Below are positions 53,275 to 61,443 of a DNA stretch of 64,000 bases, piece after piece. Under the pieces are notes generated by a model, which was not told the origin of the DNA, made no database searches, and saw only the letters and a list, made by a program, of their open reading frames with translations. Made by a program: the position numbers and the translations under genes. The number at the start of each line of letters is the position of its first letter. Positions within the stretch are counted from its first letter, which is position 1. The DNA is from Sutcliffiella halmapala (GTDB taxonomy: Bacteria; Bacillota; Bacilli; Bacillales; Bacillaceae_I), in assembly GCF_002019665.1 (NCBI RefSeq), contig NZ_KV917375.1, positions 566,001-630,000 on the forward strand. The letters run 5' to 3'.

Positions 53275-53956
53275 GAAAAAAGCAGCAACATTAATGAGAA
53301 GTTTAATTGCGATGACTAATCCGAAATCACCTATTTCGGAACAATATCGTACGATTCGTACAAATATTGAGTTTTCTCAAGTAGATCGCGATATTCGTAC
53401 ACTAATGGTTACGTCAACTGGCCCTGGAGAAGGTAAATCTACAACTGTGGCAAACTTGGCTACAGTATTTGCACAACAAGGGAAACAGGTACTTTTAATT
53501 GATGCGGATTTAAGAAAACCTACCGTACATTATACGTTCCGACTACAAAACACAACTGGTCTTACAAATGTTTTAACGAGACAACTTACTCTTAAAGAAG
53601 CTATTTTCAAATCAAAGGTTCCTAACTTATATATTCTCCCAAGTGGTCCTATTCCTCCGAATCCGGCTGAATTACTTGGTTCTAAGATGCTCAAGGAACT
53701 TTTAGTAGAGTTAAAAGAAGAGTTTGACGTTGTTCTTTTTGATACCCCACCTGTATTAGCAGTAACAGATGCGCAAATTTTGTCTAACCAATGTGATGGG
53801 ACAATTTTAGTTGTATCTAGCGGGAAAACTGAAAACGAATCAGCATTGAAAGGTAAGGAATTATTAGAGAAAGCGAATGCCAATTTAATTGGGGTTGTTT
53901 TAAATAATAAAAAGTTAAAAGAAGGTAATTATTACTACTACTATGGGGAAAAATAG
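53267..53956 (+). CDS. Bacterial tyrosine kinase, YwqD/CapB (CpsD) type
   Basis: The 229-residue BY-kinase has Walker A STGPGEGKSTT, Walker A' LLIDADLRKPT and Walker B VVLFDTPP, plus the C-terminal tyrosine cluster (NYYYYYGEK) that is autophosphorylated. It acts with the membrane modulator encoded upstream. TTG 53267 is chosen because AGGAG ends 8 bases before it and the protein then begins MAKKKAATLMRSLIAMT, like YwqD; GTG 53258 overlaps that site. In B. subtilis YwqD phosphorylates UDP-glucose dehydrogenase and SSB proteins, which gives a possible link to ssbB here. Confidence 0.93.
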   Translation: MAKKKAATLMRSLIAMTNPKSPISEQYRTIRTNIEFSQVDRDIRTLMVTSTGPGEGKSTTVANLATVFAQQGKQVLLIDADLRKPTVHYTFRLQNTTGLTNVLTRQLTLKEAIFKSKVPNLYILPSGPIPPNPAELLGSKMLKELLVELKEEFDVVLFDTPPVLAVTDAQILSNQCDGTILVVSSGKTENESALKGKELLEKANANLIGVVLNNKKLKEGNYYYYYGEK

Positions 53957-54049
53957 TCGACTTGACTATCTTTCCTTTTTCTTTTTCTATGATACTATTA
54001 ATATAAAGAAGTTAATAGGTAATATTACCTAAATTTTGGAGGTGTTAGG

Positions 54050-54817
54050 ATGATCGATATTCATTGTCATATTCTGCCTAATTTAGATGATGGGGCAAAG
54101 CATTTAACAGAGAGTATAGAAATGGCACATCAAGCTGTATCAGAGGGAATTACCTCCATTATAGCGACTCCTCATCATCAAAATGGAAAATATAATAATA
54201 CTAAAGAGGAAATCCTGCAATACGTGGAACAGTTAAATGGTATTTTACAAAAAGAAATGATTGATCTTACTATTTTACCAGGACAAGAAACAAGAATATA
54301 TGGAGAGATATTAGAGGATTATGAACGCGGGGAAATTTTGACCCTTAATAATTCCGACAAATATCTATTTATTGAGTTTCCTTCTAATCATGTTCCAAGG
54401 TATACTCAGAAACTACTCTACGATATACAATTACAAGGAATTACGCCCATTATAGTCCATCCAGAGCGAAACAGTGAGATTATCGAAAACCCAGGTATTC
54501 TATATGAATTAGTTAAAAAAGGTGCGTGTACTCAAGTTACTGCAACAAGTTTAGTTGGAGGATTTGGGAAGAATATAAAGAAGTTCTCCTTCGAGCTTAT
54601 TGAGGCAAATTTAACTCATTTCATTGCGTCAGATGCTCATGGATTAAAAACACGTAAATTTAATATGCGGGAAGCATTTGCCTTAGTGGAAAAACAGTTT
54701 GGTTTTAATAAGCAATATATGTTCATGGAAAATGCACAGTATCTCGTGAACGGGGAAGGGCTTATGATTGAGCCGCCAGAAAGAATAAAAAAGAAAAAGT
54801 TTCTAGGTTTGTTCTAA
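54050..54817 (+). CDS. PHP-type protein-tyrosine phosphatase, YwqE/CapC (CpsB) type
   Basis: The 255-residue manganese-dependent phosphatase has the PHP motif MIDIHCHILPNLDDG, then ATPHHQNG, LPGQETRI, VHPERN and FIASDAHG, the metal-binding residues in order. It removes phosphate from the tyrosine kinase and its targets. GGAGGTGTTAGG precedes ATG 54050. It lies 93 bp after the kinase gene, completing the modulator-kinase-phosphatase module, and is closed by a terminator at 54828. Confidence 0.94.
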   Translation: MIDIHCHILPNLDDGAKHLTESIEMAHQAVSEGITSIIATPHHQNGKYNNTKEEILQYVEQLNGILQKEMIDLTILPGQETRIYGEILEDYERGEILTLNNSDKYLFIEFPSNHVPRYTQKLLYDIQLQGITPIIVHPERNSEIIENPGILYELVKKGACTQVTATSLVGGFGKNIKKFSFELIEANLTHFIASDAHGLKTRKFNMREAFALVEKQFGFNKQYMFMENAQYLVNGEGLMIEPPERIKKKKFLGLF

Positions 54818-54827
54818 ATAAGTAAAA

Positions 54828-54865
54828 GGAGGCTACTCGTTATTACTTGTGAGTAGCCTCTTCTT
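54828..54865. terminator. Terminator between ywqE-like and LCP genes
   Basis: GAGGCTACTC and GAGTAGCCTC form a perfect stem with a 12-nt loop, followed by TTCTTATTT. It is usable on both strands. Confidence 0.78.
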
Positions 54866-54874
54866 ATTTCTTAT

Positions 54875-55822
54875 TTAATGATTGCTAGCAACTGCATCAC
54901 TATCCATTGCTAAATGCTCTTTAAGCTGATTCGAAAGCTTTAGTCTTTCTTCTTCAGGTACAATATAATAGTAAATGTTTTGTGTGCCATTGCTTATCAT
55001 TTGTCCAGAACCAGTAATTTGATGCTGGTCGAGTTTATGTCTTGCTTCTTTATAGTTAGATTGAATATCGACCATATCATCAAAACTTAAGTTAGTTCGT
55101 ACATTATTGCCAAGTATTTGTAGAATATCGTCAAATTTAGTTATAGAAGAGAAGGATGCTCCTTTAGTAATAACGCCTTGGATTATATCTCTCTGACGTT
55201 TTTGACGTCCAAAGTCACCACGAGGGTCTTCATAACGCATACGGGAATATGCTAATGCTTTTTTACCGTTGAGGTCTATCATTCCTTTTGTGAAATTGTA
55301 ACCACCACTACTAAAATCAAGATCATTATCTACGGTTACTCCGCCAACTGCATCTACAATATCTTTGAAACTTTCCATATTTACTTGCAAAAAGTAATCG
55401 ATTGGAATATCTAAGAAATTTTCTACTGTTGCAATTGACATTTCAGGACCGCCAAAAGCATAGGCGTGGTTTATTTTGTCTTCAAATCCCTTACCAATAA
55501 TTTCGGTCCTTGTATCGCGAGGGATACTAACCATCTGCATAGACTTATTATTGGGATTGACAGTAAGTACAATCATAGAATCTGAACGACCTCGATCACC
55601 AGGTCTCTCATCTACTCCTAGTATCAGGAAAGAAAGCGGGTCTTTTTTCTTGAAATCAATATCTGTAGGACGTTTTTCTGAACTAGTTCGATTTAGAGGG
55701 GTATGCATAGATGCGGCAGTATTTTCTAAAGATTTATACACACTAAATGCAAATATCCCGACTCCGATAACGCTAACACTTAAAATAGAAACTAAAATGA
55801 TAAACCATTTCTTTTTTAACAT
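54875..55822 (-). CDS. LytR-CpsA-Psr (LCP) family glycopolymer ligase
   Basis: The 315-residue protein has an N-terminal membrane helix and an extracellular LCP domain. FLILGVDERPGDRGRSDSMIVLTV and VSIPRDTRTEI supply the conserved Asp and Arg residues, and YSRMRYEDPRGDFGRQKRQR is the typical C-terminal motif. LCP proteins attach teichoic acid or capsule polymer from a lipid carrier to peptidoglycan. Beside the exopolysaccharide control module it may fix the capsule to the wall. GGAAGAGGATTTC precedes ATG 55822. It is divergent from the SGNH gene. Confidence 0.93.
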   Translation of the reverse strand: MLKKKWFIILVSILSVSVIGVGIFAFSVYKSLENTAASMHTPLNRTSSEKRPTDIDFKKKDPLSFLILGVDERPGDRGRSDSMIVLTVNPNNKSMQMVSIPRDTRTEIIGKGFEDKINHAYAFGGPEMSIATVENFLDIPIDYFLQVNMESFKDIVDAVGGVTVDNDLDFSSGGYNFTKGMIDLNGKKALAYSRMRYEDPRGDFGRQKRQRDIIQGVITKGASFSSITKFDDILQILGNNVRTNLSFDDMVDIQSNYKEARHKLDQHQITGSGQMISNGTQNIYYYIVPEEERLKLSNQLKEHLAMDSDAVASNH

Positions 55823-56030
55823 GAAATCCTCTTCCTTTTTAATTATTGATTTCTATTTATGATTATAGAATTTTATAGGATGTAACACAACAGTTATTAG
55901 GTTGTAAAATGTCTGATTTTGTATTTTATATATTTTTTTCACATTTATTTTATGATTATTTTTATGTATTTTTCCGGGGATGTCTTGAAGTTTTGGATAA
56001 TAATAGTATATTAAATATGAGGTGGTATTA

Positions 56031-56837
56031 ATGAGAATCTTAACGATATTAGTAGCTGTAGGTTGTATTGCAGCTATTATTTACGGAAGCGTGCATTGGC
56101 AGCAGAAAATAAAAAATGTTCCATCTGAAGGTGTGATTGCATCTACTAATTTAGAAAGCGATAAAGAGAGGAATGTCGGAGAAACAGTTGCTAGTAGCAA
56201 GGGAAATATTGAAGATTATGTAACTTCCTTACCATTAGATATAGCTGAATTCCTAGTAAAAGCTTCTGAAAATCAAGAAAAAGTAGAATTGGTGATAATT
56301 GGATCTGGCGCAAGTACTATTGGAGAACGAGTTTGGCCAGCCATTTTTAAAGAAGAAATCGAATCTACATATGGAGAGTTAATCAATGTATCAGTCTATG
56401 ATATTCCTAATGCAACATCTATAGATGTAATTAACGGGAATTTACATATGGAAGCTATTGATGTAACGCCAGATATTATCATCTTTGAACCATTTATATT
56501 AGAAGATAATGGAGTCGTACTTCTTGAGCAAAGGTTGCAACATATTAAGACAATGATTGCAGATATTAAGGAGTTGAATGAAAATGCCTTTTTCTTTCTT
56601 CAACCACCACATCCTGTACAAGGGGCAGTCTATTATCCTCTAGAAGTAGAGGAATTGAAAGTTTTAGCTGAGGAAGAAGGTCATACCTTTATTGACCATT
56701 GGACTAATTGGCCTGACTATCAAACTGATGAAATAGTAGAATATTTGTTACCTCAAAATAAAGCTCCTAGTGAAAAAGGACATGAGGTATGGGCAGAATA
56801 TATTGTGAATATATTTATTAATAAAGAAGTAGAATAG
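56031..56837 (+). CDS. Membrane-anchored SGNH/GDSL-like hydrolase
   Basis: The 268-residue protein has an N-terminal membrane helix (ILTILVAVGCIAAIIYG), then a domain with GSGASTIGE as a divergent block I carrying the candidate Ser, FEPFILEDNG, and LPQNKAPSEKGHEVWAEYI near the end, where the catalytic Asp/His pair is expected. Proteins of this kind remove acyl groups from surface polysaccharides. ATG 56031 has GAGGTGG upstream; a GTG start at 56022 overlaps it. TTGAAG-N16-TATATT at 55985-56012 may be its promoter. The neighbouring acyl and polysaccharide genes fit, but the family call is moderate. Confidence 0.7.
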   Translation: MRILTILVAVGCIAAIIYGSVHWQQKIKNVPSEGVIASTNLESDKERNVGETVASSKGNIEDYVTSLPLDIAEFLVKASENQEKVELVIIGSGASTIGERVWPAIFKEEIESTYGELINVSVYDIPNATSIDVINGNLHMEAIDVTPDIIIFEPFILEDNGVVLLEQRLQHIKTMIADIKELNENAFFFLQPPHPVQGAVYYPLEVEELKVLAEEEGHTFIDHWTNWPDYQTDEIVEYLLPQNKAPSEKGHEVWAEYIVNIFINKEVE

Positions 56838-56840
56838 GAA

Positions 56841-56885
56841 AAAAGACTTTCGCACTACTAGTTTTAGTGTGAAAGTCTTTTTTAT
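56841..56885 (+). terminator. Terminator of the SGNH gene
   Basis: AAAAGACTTTCGCACT and AGTGTGAAAGTCTTTT form a 16-bp stem with one G.U pair and are followed by T. Confidence 0.82.
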
Positions 56886-56892
56886 GTAGGAT

Positions 56893-57240
56893 TTAATATT
56901 GAAAAATGCAAATTACCCATGTAAGAAAAACTACTGTGAGTACTCCAATAAAACTGTATGCTGCTATTATTGCTGGTTTAGAGCCATTGGCTAAATATAA
57001 TAGAAATAATGTTGGTATGAGAAACCAGGGGACTGCTAATAAAATAGCTAATATATAAAATGCAACTATTCCATTATCATATCCAAATTTTATAAGGTAA
57101 GCAGGGAGGAACAAAGCTATACTTGAGCAACAAGTAATGATTATTGTTTTAAACCAGTATATTTCAAAGAAGTAAGTATAATTTTCTCTCTTGAAAATAG
57201 GTCGTTTTAGTGTAGGAATGAATTTCTTTGCAATTTCCAT
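56893..57240 (-). CDS. Unrecognised small membrane protein
   Basis: A 115-residue protein with three predicted membrane helices (TIIITCCSSIALFLPAYLI; FYILAILLAVPWFLIPTLFLLYLA; IIAAYSFIGVLTVVFLTWVICI). ATG 57240 has GGGGGAGTATC upstream; the in-frame start at 57270 is less likely. No family is claimed. It lies between the SGNH and heparinase-like genes. Confidence 0.65.
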   Translation of the reverse strand: MEIAKKFIPTLKRPIFKRENYTYFFEIYWFKTIIITCCSSIALFLPAYLIKFGYDNGIVAFYILAILLAVPWFLIPTLFLLYLANGSKPAIIAAYSFIGVLTVVFLTWVICIFQY

Positions 57241-57381
57241 AATAGATACTCCCCCTAAATATATAATCATTTAATAGTATGCTTAGTAAGATCATCATAT
57301 TCTACTTTGCTAATACCCGATAATTATTAAATCTAGACTTATATATAATTTTGTATATTTAACTTATAGAGGCTAGCCTTT

Positions 57382-59658
57382 CTATTTAACTTTTAAGAGG
57401 ATCTGGTTATTTAACATTTCTGCAATTACTTCCTCTCCGTTTATTAAATATTTCTTTATTACCGGAGAATCATCTAATATAATTCTTAGACTATAGTATT
57501 CATTCAAATTAACAATTTGGATGGAAAGTGTGTCACCAGTTTCAGTTATCTCCAGTCGTGGAAAATTGACTTCGCTATGAGGATGAATTGATTGTGCTTT
57601 CCAAGCAATAATTGGTGAAGACTGGGATTGGTTACGGTACCAATATAGATGGTATTGCTCGTTAAGTTTTACTATTACGCCATTATCTCCAACTCTTATG
57701 GCATCTAAGGTAAGGGCTCCTTCAATGTTGGTAGGGTAGAGGATGTTTGTAAATTGAATCTTCTTCCCCATATATCTCTGTAAAAGCGTGTCTCGTACCA
57801 TATAGCTATCGTTTGATGGGCCAGGTGTATTAGCAAGAAATAAATCTACTGGTTTTGAAGGTAATCCCAGTATGTTTAACTGCACACCATTATTGTCTTT
57901 ATTCCAGCTTCCCTTAAACTTTGTTATATAGGGGATTGTTTTTCCATTTGTAAAATAGTCATAATCTATGTCTGCTTTTTTTACTTGATTGGGTGAGTGA
58001 AAGGAGAAATTTCCATCGACATGGACAACCCAATCAAATACGTGAGATGGAGAATTCCCTTCTACGTAAAACCAATCTATTGTATAAAGATCGTTTAGCC
58101 ACAGACTGCGCTCATAAGTTACTCCTGGATAGGCGTCATTAGCAGATGAATGCAGGAGATTAAAATCCTCCGTTTCACTGTAGAGAATTAAATCCCCTGC
58201 TGTATCTAATTGGGACTCTCCATTTATAGTGACAGTGTTGTGGCTTATTGTTTGTTTATACCAACTTTCAAATAATGGATGGCTATGTGCAGGCGCCCCG
58301 GGATCTGTGGCAAATCTTTCTTCTAGTGCATAAAAGTCAAGATGAAGTTTATCAAAATGACCGTGATAGCCACCATGAAATCCATAATCCATTAATAATG
58401 ACATCCTAGCATTTCGTAAAATCCCATGACCAAAACTGGAGAAGTTAATAGATTTCTCCATTAAAGGGTTCCTTTCGTATTCAATAGGTCCATAGAACAA
58501 TCCTGTAAAAGTAGGAGAATCTTGCCTATTTAGAATACTCCCAAATCTAGCATCTTGAAAATAATTACTAGCCAATTCATAAATTTCGACTCCAGATAAA
58601 GGTTCTCCGATTAATGTCATTCCATAGATACCACCATTATTATTAGTAGGGACAGTGTGATCAGGATAAGCATATTGAATAGGTGCATCTATCATCTTTT
58701 TTAATATTTCACTTTTAAATAATGAATCCTCTGTAAGTCTAGTAGAGTATTCTGCTAACCATGTTAATGGTCGTAAAGCGTATAAATGGTATGCGATAGA
58801 CCCTTCATGCCAAAAACCGTCCTCTGTTACACTGTTTTCTATGAGGTAGAAAAACCCTTGTTCCCCATTAACTGCATATTCTATCAATTCCTCTTCCTCT
58901 AGGAGATAGCCAATCATACCAATAGCTGCAATATGCCATGCTTGCCAATTGGAAGTTCCTTTTTCATTCATCATTAGAGTTTGAGCAGACTCTTTAAAAA
59001 ATTTGCTTTTTATCATTGTCTTTTCTCGATAGGAAAGAAAGCCACTTTCATTTATAATATCGAAGACTTGAACTAGACTAATTAGGCTGACTGCTTCATC
59101 TAGGCTTTGCCAATACAATCTCCCTCCATTACTTTGAAGCGGATATTTGGAATAAACTTCGCTATAACCCACTAATATTTCTCGGGCTTTTTCTCCATAT
59201 ACCGGGTTCTCTGTAATTAAGTATAAATGAGCAAAATTGAAGGCAGCTTGAATAATTTGTTGATGCCTACGATACAACCATCCGTGATCATAGGAATCTC
59301 CTATGTAAATATGCTGATCTTGCTCACAAAAATGTTGTTTTGATGAGTTAGGATTATAAAAAAGTGCAGATCCATCCTTGCAAATAAACCAAGAGGGATG
59401 GCCACCTCCTTGAGATGGAATGGTAATCTCTTCTGTTAGCCATTTCTCAGCCTGTTCCACTTCCCATTTTAAAAAAGCAGACCATTCTTCATTAGATTTA
59501 GCTTTAAGCTGGGCGTTCTTAATTTCCTCTTTATTTAGAATCTTACTAGAAGGTTCAACTTTTCCTAGTGGAGTTTGGTATATGTAATTTATGGAAATGA
59601 AGCAACATATTAGGGAAAGTAATATCCCGATTTTTGTAATTTTATTGTATGACGACAT
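57382..59658 (-). CDS. Heparinase II/III-like polysaccharide lyase, secreted or membrane-anchored
   Basis: The 758-residue protein has an N-terminal signal or anchor helix (IGILLSLICCFISINYIY), an alpha/alpha-toroid alginate-lyase-like domain (about 60-370; SNWQAWHIAAIGMIGYLLEEE, WHEGSIAYHLYALRPL) and a C-terminal beta domain with YHGHFDKLHLDFYAL, DPGAPAHSHPLFESWYKQTISHNTV. This is the two-domain layout of heparinase II/III and oligo-alginate lyases. It should cut an acidic polysaccharide outside the cell. Next to exopolysaccharide genes it may trim the cell's own polymer. ATG 59658 lies after GAGGGTTTTCTAAA. The substrate is unknown. Confidence 0.85.
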   Translation of the reverse strand: MSSYNKITKIGILLSLICCFISINYIYQTPLGKVEPSSKILNKEEIKNAQLKAKSNEEWSAFLKWEVEQAEKWLTEEITIPSQGGGHPSWFICKDGSALFYNPNSSKQHFCEQDQHIYIGDSYDHGWLYRRHQQIIQAAFNFAHLYLITENPVYGEKAREILVGYSEVYSKYPLQSNGGRLYWQSLDEAVSLISLVQVFDIINESGFLSYREKTMIKSKFFKESAQTLMMNEKGTSNWQAWHIAAIGMIGYLLEEEELIEYAVNGEQGFFYLIENSVTEDGFWHEGSIAYHLYALRPLTWLAEYSTRLTEDSLFKSEILKKMIDAPIQYAYPDHTVPTNNNGGIYGMTLIGEPLSGVEIYELASNYFQDARFGSILNRQDSPTFTGLFYGPIEYERNPLMEKSINFSSFGHGILRNARMSLLMDYGFHGGYHGHFDKLHLDFYALEERFATDPGAPAHSHPLFESWYKQTISHNTVTINGESQLDTAGDLILYSETEDFNLLHSSANDAYPGVTYERSLWLNDLYTIDWFYVEGNSPSHVFDWVVHVDGNFSFHSPNQVKKADIDYDYFTNGKTIPYITKFKGSWNKDNNGVQLNILGLPSKPVDLFLANTPGPSNDSYMVRDTLLQRYMGKKIQFTNILYPTNIEGALTLDAIRVGDNGVIVKLNEQYHLYWYRNQSQSSPIIAWKAQSIHPHSEVNFPRLEITETGDTLSIQIVNLNEYYSLRIILDDSPVIKKYLINGEEVIAEMLNNQILLKVK

Positions 59659-59807
59659 TTTAGAAAACCCTCTAATACCATAGATTTATGAGTATTAGTT
59701 TACAGAAATTATCTAAATAGAGGAAGAGAAAAAGTATTTTTTTGACAAAAAAATATCTTTTACGCTACTTTGTTACAATATTTTAATATTTATGTCAAGA
59801 AATTAGG

Positions 59808-59816
59808 TGATATAAT
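59808..59816 (+). promoter_or_regulatory. Extended -10 promoter of the CWB2-NlpC gene
   Basis: TGATATAAT is an extended -10 (TGnTATAAT) about 70 bp before ATG 59888. No good -35 is present, as is usual for extended -10 promoters. Confidence 0.55.
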
Positions 59817-59887
59817 AGAATTAGAGAAAATTAGACAAAAATATTACATATTACTATGTAACATTTACTAGATTTGGAGTGAAATGG

Positions 59888-61216
59888 ATGTCGAAAAATT
59901 TATTATTTTGTAACATAGTAAGAACTATTGTATGTTTAATTCCTGTTTTGTTTTTTTTGCAATTTGCGAATGAGACACTGGCAAGTGAGAAGACAATCAA
60001 TAGAATCAGTGGAGATAATCGTTATAAAACAGCGGTTGAAGTTTCCAAACAGGGATGGCCTAAGGGAACAAATACGGTTGTAATATCTGTGGGGAACAAT
60101 TTTCCTGATGCATTAGCAGGAACACCTTTAGCGTACTCTCTCGATGCACCTATTTTGTTAACAGATAGTAATTATGTACCGAAGGAAATTCAAGAAGAAA
60201 TTAGTAGATTAAAAGCAAGTAAAGCAGTGATTTTAGGTGGAACAGGTGTAGTTACAGAAAAAGTAGAAGTAACACTTGTAACTATGGGATTATCGGTAGA
60301 GAGAATTGCTGGAAGAGATCGTTTTGAGACAACTGTTAACATCGCAAATAAATTGCCATCTAAGGATACAGCAATTGTAGCTTATGGAAGAAATTTTCCT
60401 GATAGTTTAGCGATCGCATCATATGCAGCTGTAAATGGTTACCCTATTTTCTTAGTAGAGAATAACTCTATCCCACTAGCAGTTAAAAAAGAATTATCTA
60501 AGTATTCCAAGACGATAGTCGTTGGAGGAGAAGGGGTTATTAGTAGACAAGTATTTCAACAATTGCCAACCCCAGTTAGAGTTGCCGGTTCTTCTCGTTT
60601 TGGAACAGCCGCAACTGTTTCTGAAACACTTCAAAATCCGAAAGATAATGTATACATAGCAACAGGAATGTCATTTGCTGATGCTCTAACAGGTTCAGTG
60701 CTGGCAGCAAAGGATAATACATCGATTTTATTAGTAGAGAAAAATTCAGTGCCAAGTGATATTAATAGAGTTATTCAAAATAATACAATCAAGAAATTTG
60801 AAATTATAGGTGGCGAAAGTGTTGTATCTGAGAATGTATCAAATGCATTAGTTCGAGATCTCACTAAATTAATTTCCACTGCCAAAAATTATATAGGTAC
60901 TCCATATGTATGGGGAGGTACAACCCCGAATGGATTTGATTGCAGTGGTTACACGCAATTTGTCTTTAAACAATATGGTATCCATTTACCACGTCAAACA
61001 TCCGATCAATGGAGCGCTGGAAAATCGATTTCAGCACCGCAAGTTGGGGATCTTGTGTTTTTTGAAACTTATCAAGCTGGCCCATCACATGTAGGTATTT
61101 ATATTGGGAATAATGAATTTATTCATGCTGGTTCTACTAGAGGTGTAGAAATTACTAGTATGAGTAATAGTTATTGGTCCCCTAGATATTTGGGAGCGAA
61201 GAGAGTCATCAATTAA
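59888..61216 (+). CDS. CWB2 cell-wall-anchored NlpC/P60 peptidase
   Basis: A 442-residue secreted protein. The signal peptide ends near ETLAS, three CWB2 repeats span about 28-310 (RYKTAVEVSKQGW, VGNNFPDALAG, VILGGTGVV), and an NlpC/P60 domain spans about 325-442 with catalytic Cys in FDCSGYTQ, first His in SHVGIYIG and a second polar residue in FIHAGSTRG. It should cleave peptidoglycan stem peptides, usually the D-Glu-meso-DAP bond. ATG 59888 has GGAG eight bases upstream; the in-frame GTG 59879 overlaps it. It is convergent with another CWB2 gene. Confidence 0.93.
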   Translation: MSKNLLFCNIVRTIVCLIPVLFFLQFANETLASEKTINRISGDNRYKTAVEVSKQGWPKGTNTVVISVGNNFPDALAGTPLAYSLDAPILLTDSNYVPKEIQEEISRLKASKAVILGGTGVVTEKVEVTLVTMGLSVERIAGRDRFETTVNIANKLPSKDTAIVAYGRNFPDSLAIASYAAVNGYPIFLVENNSIPLAVKKELSKYSKTIVVGGEGVISRQVFQQLPTPVRVAGSSRFGTAATVSETLQNPKDNVYIATGMSFADALTGSVLAAKDNTSILLVEKNSVPSDINRVIQNNTIKKFEIIGGESVVSENVSNALVRDLTKLISTAKNYIGTPYVWGGTTPNGFDCSGYTQFVFKQYGIHLPRQTSDQWSAGKSISAPQVGDLVFFETYQAGPSHVGIYIGNNEFIHAGSTRGVEITSMSNSYWSPRYLGAKRVIN

Positions 61217-61258
61217 TTTCCTTTTATATATAGACGAATTAGTAGACCAAAAAGTTTC

Positions 61259-61290
61259 AAGGAATCTCATATTTGGGGTTCCTTTTCTTG
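61259..61290 (+). terminator. Terminator of the CWB2-NlpC gene
   Basis: AAGGAATCTC and GGGGTTCCTT pair with G.U pairs and are followed by TTCTTG. It is modest in strength. Confidence 0.5.
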
Positions 61291-61395
61291 TTCTATACCC
61301 AATATTAAATGAATTTAAACTATACATAACCTTGAATCAATTGTGCTGTGCTAATTTTTAGTAAAACTATTATAGAAGTCATAACAAAAAAGAAG

Positions 61396-61436
61396 AAAAA
61401 AGACTTGAGAAATTGTTCTTTCTCAAGTCTTTTTAT
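61396..61436. terminator. Terminator of the CWB2-PPC gene
   Basis: A 16-bp stem, AAAAAGACTTGAGAAA with its complement, has a short loop and A and T runs at its ends, so it works on both strands. Confidence 0.82.
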
Positions 61437-61443
61437 CAATCTA

